NCBI GenBank assembly: GCA_043783625.1
Contig: JAYVZE010000027.1
Span: 1-64,000, forward strand
Direction: 5' to 3'
Source of the DNA: JAFDVL01 sp043783625
Lineage (GTDB): Bacteria > Acidobacteriota > Blastocatellia > RBC074
DNA length: 64,000 bases
Shown: in pieces, positions 61,001 through 64,000 of the stretch
How the letters are laid out: every line of letters starts with the position of its first letter
How positions within the stretch are numbered: the stretch's first letter is position 1
Made by a program: the position numbers and the translations under genes
Notes under the pieces: model-generated
Database searches by the model: none
Told to the model about the DNA's origin: nothing
The model's input: only the letters and a program-made list of their open reading frames with translations

Positions 61001-62655
61001 TATTTGATTTCCTTCGTCAGACTGTCGCCCAGCTTTTTATAACGAGCGCTGCCGTCATTGTTTTCCACGACAATCAACCGTTCGCCTTGCTCGTTTTTGG
61101 CAAAGACAATTGTGGCATCTGCACCCGGCAGCAAAAATTTATCCACGGCAATCGGAAGTAATTCATATTTATGACTGCTGGAGATTTGCGCGAAATACTG
61201 ACCGCTTTCCTGGTAAATCGTAGCCGTTCGATTTCGTGAGTATTGATACCGTCCTGCATACTCAGCGAAAGTCGGCGCAGGAATCACCGCTACTATTGCG
61301 GGCTTGTCCACCGCATAATCCAATACGCCGAGCATCATTTCGTCATACGAGGGATCGCCTAAGCGCACGGCTTTCGCGGGATCGGGGTTGGCCTTGTTGC
61401 GGGTTGAATTGTCGAAATAAGCCGTTACGTCAATGCGGCTGCCACGCGGAATTTTGACGGGCTTAACGGAAACGTAATAGGTCTGCCAATCGAATTTAAA
61501 AACCGGCACATTCAGCAGGGATTCTGTTTTGCCATCGGGATACGTCACCTTGTATTCCATCGCTGCACCGCGATAATGCATGTGCGGCCAGAAGCCCTGA
61601 ATCGTTACATCATTTTTCGGAATCCAATAGGACGTGACTTTATGCCGTTCGGCATACGGCGGAATCAAAAAAAACGAATTGCCAATCGCACGCTGGAGGA
61701 CCAGTTTTTTCGGCGGTGCTTTGGCAAACGTCAACCCCACCATCGAACGATCTTTTTGCTCCGATCCGGCAATTTTGGAGTAATGCACCTGCAAGCGGAG
61801 CAATGATCCGGCGGCAATTTTCATCGCCGCGCCGGGTTCCCACATGCCGTAATTGCTGCCGGGCGCATACATCGTCAAGTTGCCCTCGAAATTGTTGTAG
61901 GCGCGTATTTCTTTGGGCTGAGAATCCACGTCGTTGTGGACGGGCGCATCCATCTTGAAACGGTTGGTCAGCCCGTTGAGATAAGTGAAAGGGTTCGGAG
62001 TCTTTTCCTGAATTTGGTAATACTCAGCAGTAGTTGTTTTTTCTGAAAATTGCGAACCGGGCGGGAAGACGCTCACCACAATGTGATGCACGACCCGGCG
62101 ATTGCCGGGACGCGCTTCGGCGAAGCTGATGAATTTATCCTCGGTGAAATTCGTCGGCACAAAGAAGTATTGATATTCGTCCGGGCCACTCGCCGCGACG
62201 GTATATTCTTCGGCCATTTGCAAAACTACATCGGGCTTGCCGTGCGCCCAGCCGTCAGCAAATTTCGGCATCGGCGGCAGGTCTGTGGCATTGCCTTCTG
62301 TCACGCCGCTATCTACCCAGGCAGTGATCGTGTCAATTTCTTTTTGGGATAAGCGGCGATCATTGATCCATTGCCCGACGTGCGGGTCAGCGTGCCACGG
62401 CGGCATTTCACGGTTCACGACTTTTTCCCGGATGGACTTCGCCCACGGACGCACATCTTTGTAACTCAGCACGGAGAACGGCGCAGCTTCGCCGGGGCGA
62501 TGACATTCGGCGCAGCTTTTGAAAAAGATCGGCGCGATTTCTTTGGTAAAAGTGACAGCATTTTTGGGCTTTATCGAAGCGCCAACCTGCGTTACACGAA
62601 GCGACCACGCGACAATGCAAAGGGTAATGGCGAGGGTGAGAGAAATACGTTTCAT
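61000..62655 (-). CDS. c-heme and copper monooxygenase-like (PHM/DBH-type) exported protein
   Basis: This 551-residue protein has a signal peptide (about 1-26). A cytochrome-c-like domain follows, with CAECH in FKSCAECHRPGEAAPFSVLS. A PHM-like beta sandwich carries NRRVVHHIVVSVFP (copper-binding His-His) and WPHMHYRGAAMEYKV (His-Met-His). Both belong to the copper type II ascorbate-dependent monooxygenase pattern. The last about 80 residues form an extra C-terminal domain. The fusion of heme and mononuclear copper domains suggests periplasmic electron supply to the copper site. The reaction is unknown. It is coupled to the alpha/beta hydrolase downstream, which may act on the product. Confidence 0.8.
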   Translation of the reverse strand: MKRISLTLAITLCIVAWSLRVTQVGASIKPKNAVTFTKEIAPIFFKSCAECHRPGEAAPFSVLSYKDVRPWAKSIREKVVNREMPPWHADPHVGQWINDRRLSQKEIDTITAWVDSGVTEGNATDLPPMPKFADGWAHGKPDVVLQMAEEYTVAASGPDEYQYFFVPTNFTEDKFISFAEARPGNRRVVHHIVVSVFPPGSQFSEKTTTAEYYQIQEKTPNPFTYLNGLTNRFKMDAPVHNDVDSQPKEIRAYNNFEGNLTMYAPGSNYGMWEPGAAMKIAAGSLLRLQVHYSKIAGSEQKDRSMVGLTFAKAPPKKLVLQRAIGNSFFLIPPYAERHKVTSYWIPKNDVTIQGFWPHMHYRGAAMEYKVTYPDGKTESLLNVPVFKFDWQTYYVSVKPVKIPRGSRIDVTAYFDNSTRNKANPDPAKAVRLGDPSYDEMMLGVLDYAVDKPAIVAVIPAPTFAEYAGRYQYSRNRTATIYQESGQYFAQISSSHKYELLPIAVDKFLLPGADATIVFAKNEQGERLIVVENNDGSARYKKLGDSLTKEIK

Positions 62656-62809
62656 AATGATTTTCCTCCGGCTGTGAATACTTTTCTGCCTTGTAAGATG
62701 GCTTCCGTTTAATTTATTTTGCGGCTCAGCGTAAAATAAATTAGGCGCGTTTTTACAGTAAAGAGCATCTTTTCTTGCTGCTTTAGATTTGGCTTGGATT
62801 CCCTACTGC

Positions 62810-63217
62810 CTATTTGGATTGCAACGCCTCCACAAACCTGCCGGTATCGTTGTAATAAATCATCCTTGCAATCTTCCCCTCGCGCAGTTCAAACAATTCC
62901 GACCAGTGATCTTCAAATTGTTGCCCTGTTGATCGAACACGTACTTTGCTGCGTCCCAGTGCGATGACCTTATTATCTTGTGCAATGTAATCCTGAATTT
63001 CGTATTCCTCGAATTCGATCACTTCATTGAGTTTTGCGAAGAATTCTCTCATCTGGCTATGCCCCTGACGTGGTCCGGCAAAAGGGATAATTTCAGGCGG
63101 GCCGCCGAACCACCATTCAACATCCTGCGCATAGGTACTGAACACAGTGTCAAGGTCGCCCTGGAGCCAGGCGGCGTAAGCATCTTTGATAAATTGCACA
63201 TTTTCTTTTTCGCTCAT
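62810..63217 (-). CDS. SnoaL-like polyketide-cyclase/NTF2-fold protein
   Basis: This 135-residue protein has the NTF2-like cone fold: NVQFIKDAYAAWLQGDLDTV, FSTYAQDVEWWFGGPPE, GRQGHSQMREFFAKLNEVIE-like, FEEYEIQDYIAQDNKVIALG and FEDHWSELFELREGKIARM. The motifs are those of SnoaL-like isomerase or dehydratase relatives, whose substrate is rarely predictable. It is a close paralog of the protein at 63265 (same order of blocks), and the two form a tandem pair. Confidence 0.85.
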   Translation of the reverse strand: MSEKENVQFIKDAYAAWLQGDLDTVFSTYAQDVEWWFGGPPEIIPFAGPRQGHSQMREFFAKLNEVIEFEEYEIQDYIAQDNKVIALGRSKVRVRSTGQQFEDHWSELFELREGKIARMIYYNDTGRFVEALQSK

Positions 63218-63264
63218 TGTTTGTCCTTTCTTTGAATAATTGATTTTGTCCTGCGTTGTTTTCG

Positions 63265-63669
63265 CTACGCCGTCAACATCGCAGCAATGGTTGCGGTGTC
63301 ATCCAGGGAGATCAACTGAACAACCTTGCCATCGCGGAAGGTCACGATATGCTGTGGATTGGTCTCGAATTCTTTTCCGGTGGCGCGGGCTTTGTAGCGT
63401 CCGTGCAGGATGACGGCAAGTTTATCGCCTTGCGCAATAAATTCCTCAGCAGAAAACGCCAGAAATTCTAACGCCGCACCCAAACGGGTAAAAAACTGAC
63501 CAATTTGTGCATGCCCGTGATACGTTCCGGCCCAGGGAATCACGTCGGCTGGCCCCACGGCAATGTATTCCGCATCCTCCGCCAGGAAAGAAAATACGGC
63601 AGGAATATCGCCCTGGCTAAACGCGTCGTAAGCTGCTTGCATTGTTTTCACGTTCTCTTGTTCATTCAT
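63265..63669 (-). CDS. SnoaL-like NTF2-fold protein, paralog
   Basis: This 134-residue protein matches the previous one block for block: NVKTMQAAYDAFSQGDIPAV, FSFLAEDAEYIAVGPAD, VIPWAGTYHGHAQIGQFF, FSAEEFIAQGDKLAVILHG and VTFRDGKVVQLISLDD. It is 47 bases upstream of its paralog in the same direction, so a duplication and co-transcription are likely. The differences concentrate in the pocket-lining segment, suggesting distinct ligands. Confidence 0.85.
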   Translation of the reverse strand: MNEQENVKTMQAAYDAFSQGDIPAVFSFLAEDAEYIAVGPADVIPWAGTYHGHAQIGQFFTRLGAALEFLAFSAEEFIAQGDKLAVILHGRYKARATGKEFETNPQHIVTFRDGKVVQLISLDDTATIAAMLTA

Positions 63670-63774
63670 GATTTGCTCCTATGATTTTTTGTTTAGAAAT
63701 TAAGCTTTAGCCTAGGCTGACATTGGCTCCCCACATCCAGGCTGTCTGATTGTTTAGTGAACTCTTTGCTCACC

Positions 63775-63791
63775 TGTTTATGCGATAAACA
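63775..63791. promoter_or_regulatory. TGTTTAT-GCG-ATAAACA dyad
   Basis: This perfect 7-bp inverted repeat with a 3-base centre lies between the SnoaL-like pair (divergent) and the ECF sigma gene at the right edge. It may be an operator for either. Confidence 0.35.
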
Positions 63792-63938
63792 AACACAGGA
63801 ACCGTCACGGGCTGGAAATAAATCTTGCGAGGTCGCGTTCCCGGCTTAGGCAGATCAGGAGATTTCCGCTATGATGTGATTTCTCGAAGCCAATACATAA
63901 ACGAAATTTGTCTGTAGCAGGAAGGAAGGGGAGCCGGA

Positions 63939-64000
63939 TTGCCAGAGATAACACAACTACTAATTAGCTGGGGGAACGGTGACTGCGCAGCGTTGGATCA
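63939..64000 (+). CDS. ECF RNA polymerase sigma factor, 5' end only (Acidobacteria-type)
   Basis: A TTG at 63939 follows a GGAAGGGGAG-rich ribosome site and opens LPEITQLLISWGNGDCAALD, which runs off the window. The motif TQLL-x-SWGNGD-x-AALD is the start of the large ECF group that usually precedes Ser/Thr kinase-TPR genes in Acidobacteria and Planctomycetes. Only about 20 residues are visible, so the family call is strong for the motif but the gene is partial. Confidence 0.65.
   Translation, partial: MPEITQLLISWGNGDCAALD

Overview
The window looks like a chromosomal segment of a Gram-negative, probably aerobic heterotrophic soil or freshwater bacterium, most likely an acidobacterium (Blastocatellia-like). 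This placement is an inference. It rests on a PEP-CTERM sorted protein, TPR-CHAT proteins beside an ECF sigma factor, an ECF sigma gene of the type common in Acidobacteria at the right edge, Tat-exported Gfo/Idh and enolase-superfamily enzymes, c-type-heme multidomain proteins and moderate GC content. No rRNA, tRNA, CRISPR array or intact transposase was seen.

Layout. 0-2.4 kb: remnant of an RHS/YD-repeat gene and an orphan signal-peptide ORF. 2.5-20.7 kb: a stress and energy island with a hybrid histidine kinase, a P-type ATPase relic, an NtrC/NtrB-like pair, two tandem universal stress proteins, a flavin-binding PNPOx-like protein, an L,D-transpeptidase, a 35-residue membrane peptide, acetate kinase, a double-receiver regulator, an Mg-type P-type ATPase and phosphoketolase. 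Five good sigma-54 promoters (GG-N10-GC) lie in this island, so the NtrC-like activator probably runs a local regulon resembling dormancy or low-oxygen regulons elsewhere. An AAA ATPase plus small nuclease-like gene (11.3-13.3 kb), a candidate defence cassette, sits inside the island.

20.7-31.7 kb: a small basic exported protein, an ECF sigma / anti-sigma-like / TPR-CHAT cluster, an N-acyl-D-amino-acid-deacylase-like amidohydrolase, and a translationally coupled TPR protein plus P-loop NTPase that resembles a split STAND system. 31.9-44.4 kb: a giant diheme HEAT-repeat protein, Uma2 nucleases (one frameshifted), an exported redoxin whose expected first active-site Cys codon is TGA (candidate selenoprotein), a BASS transporter, a molybdopterin oxidoreductase and an AidB-like acyl-CoA dehydrogenase.

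44.4-57.1 kb: mainly carbohydrate and oxidoreductase genes (Gfo/Idh, DUF4038 glycosidase-like, GMC oxidoreductase, mandelate racemase/muconate lactonizing family, GlcG-like) with a stand-alone HslV-like peptidase, an Rpn-type nuclease and a CDF metal exporter. 57.2-64 kb: a PEP-CTERM protein, a GNAT, membrane proteins of unknown role, a heme/copper monooxygenase-like protein coupled to an alpha/beta hydrolase, two SnoaL-like paralogs and the start of another ECF sigma gene.

Intergenic spaces repeatedly carry palindromic elements of about 65-185 bp bounded by inverted repeats of 10-37 bp, several with a shared core. They look like a resident MITE- or REP-like family.
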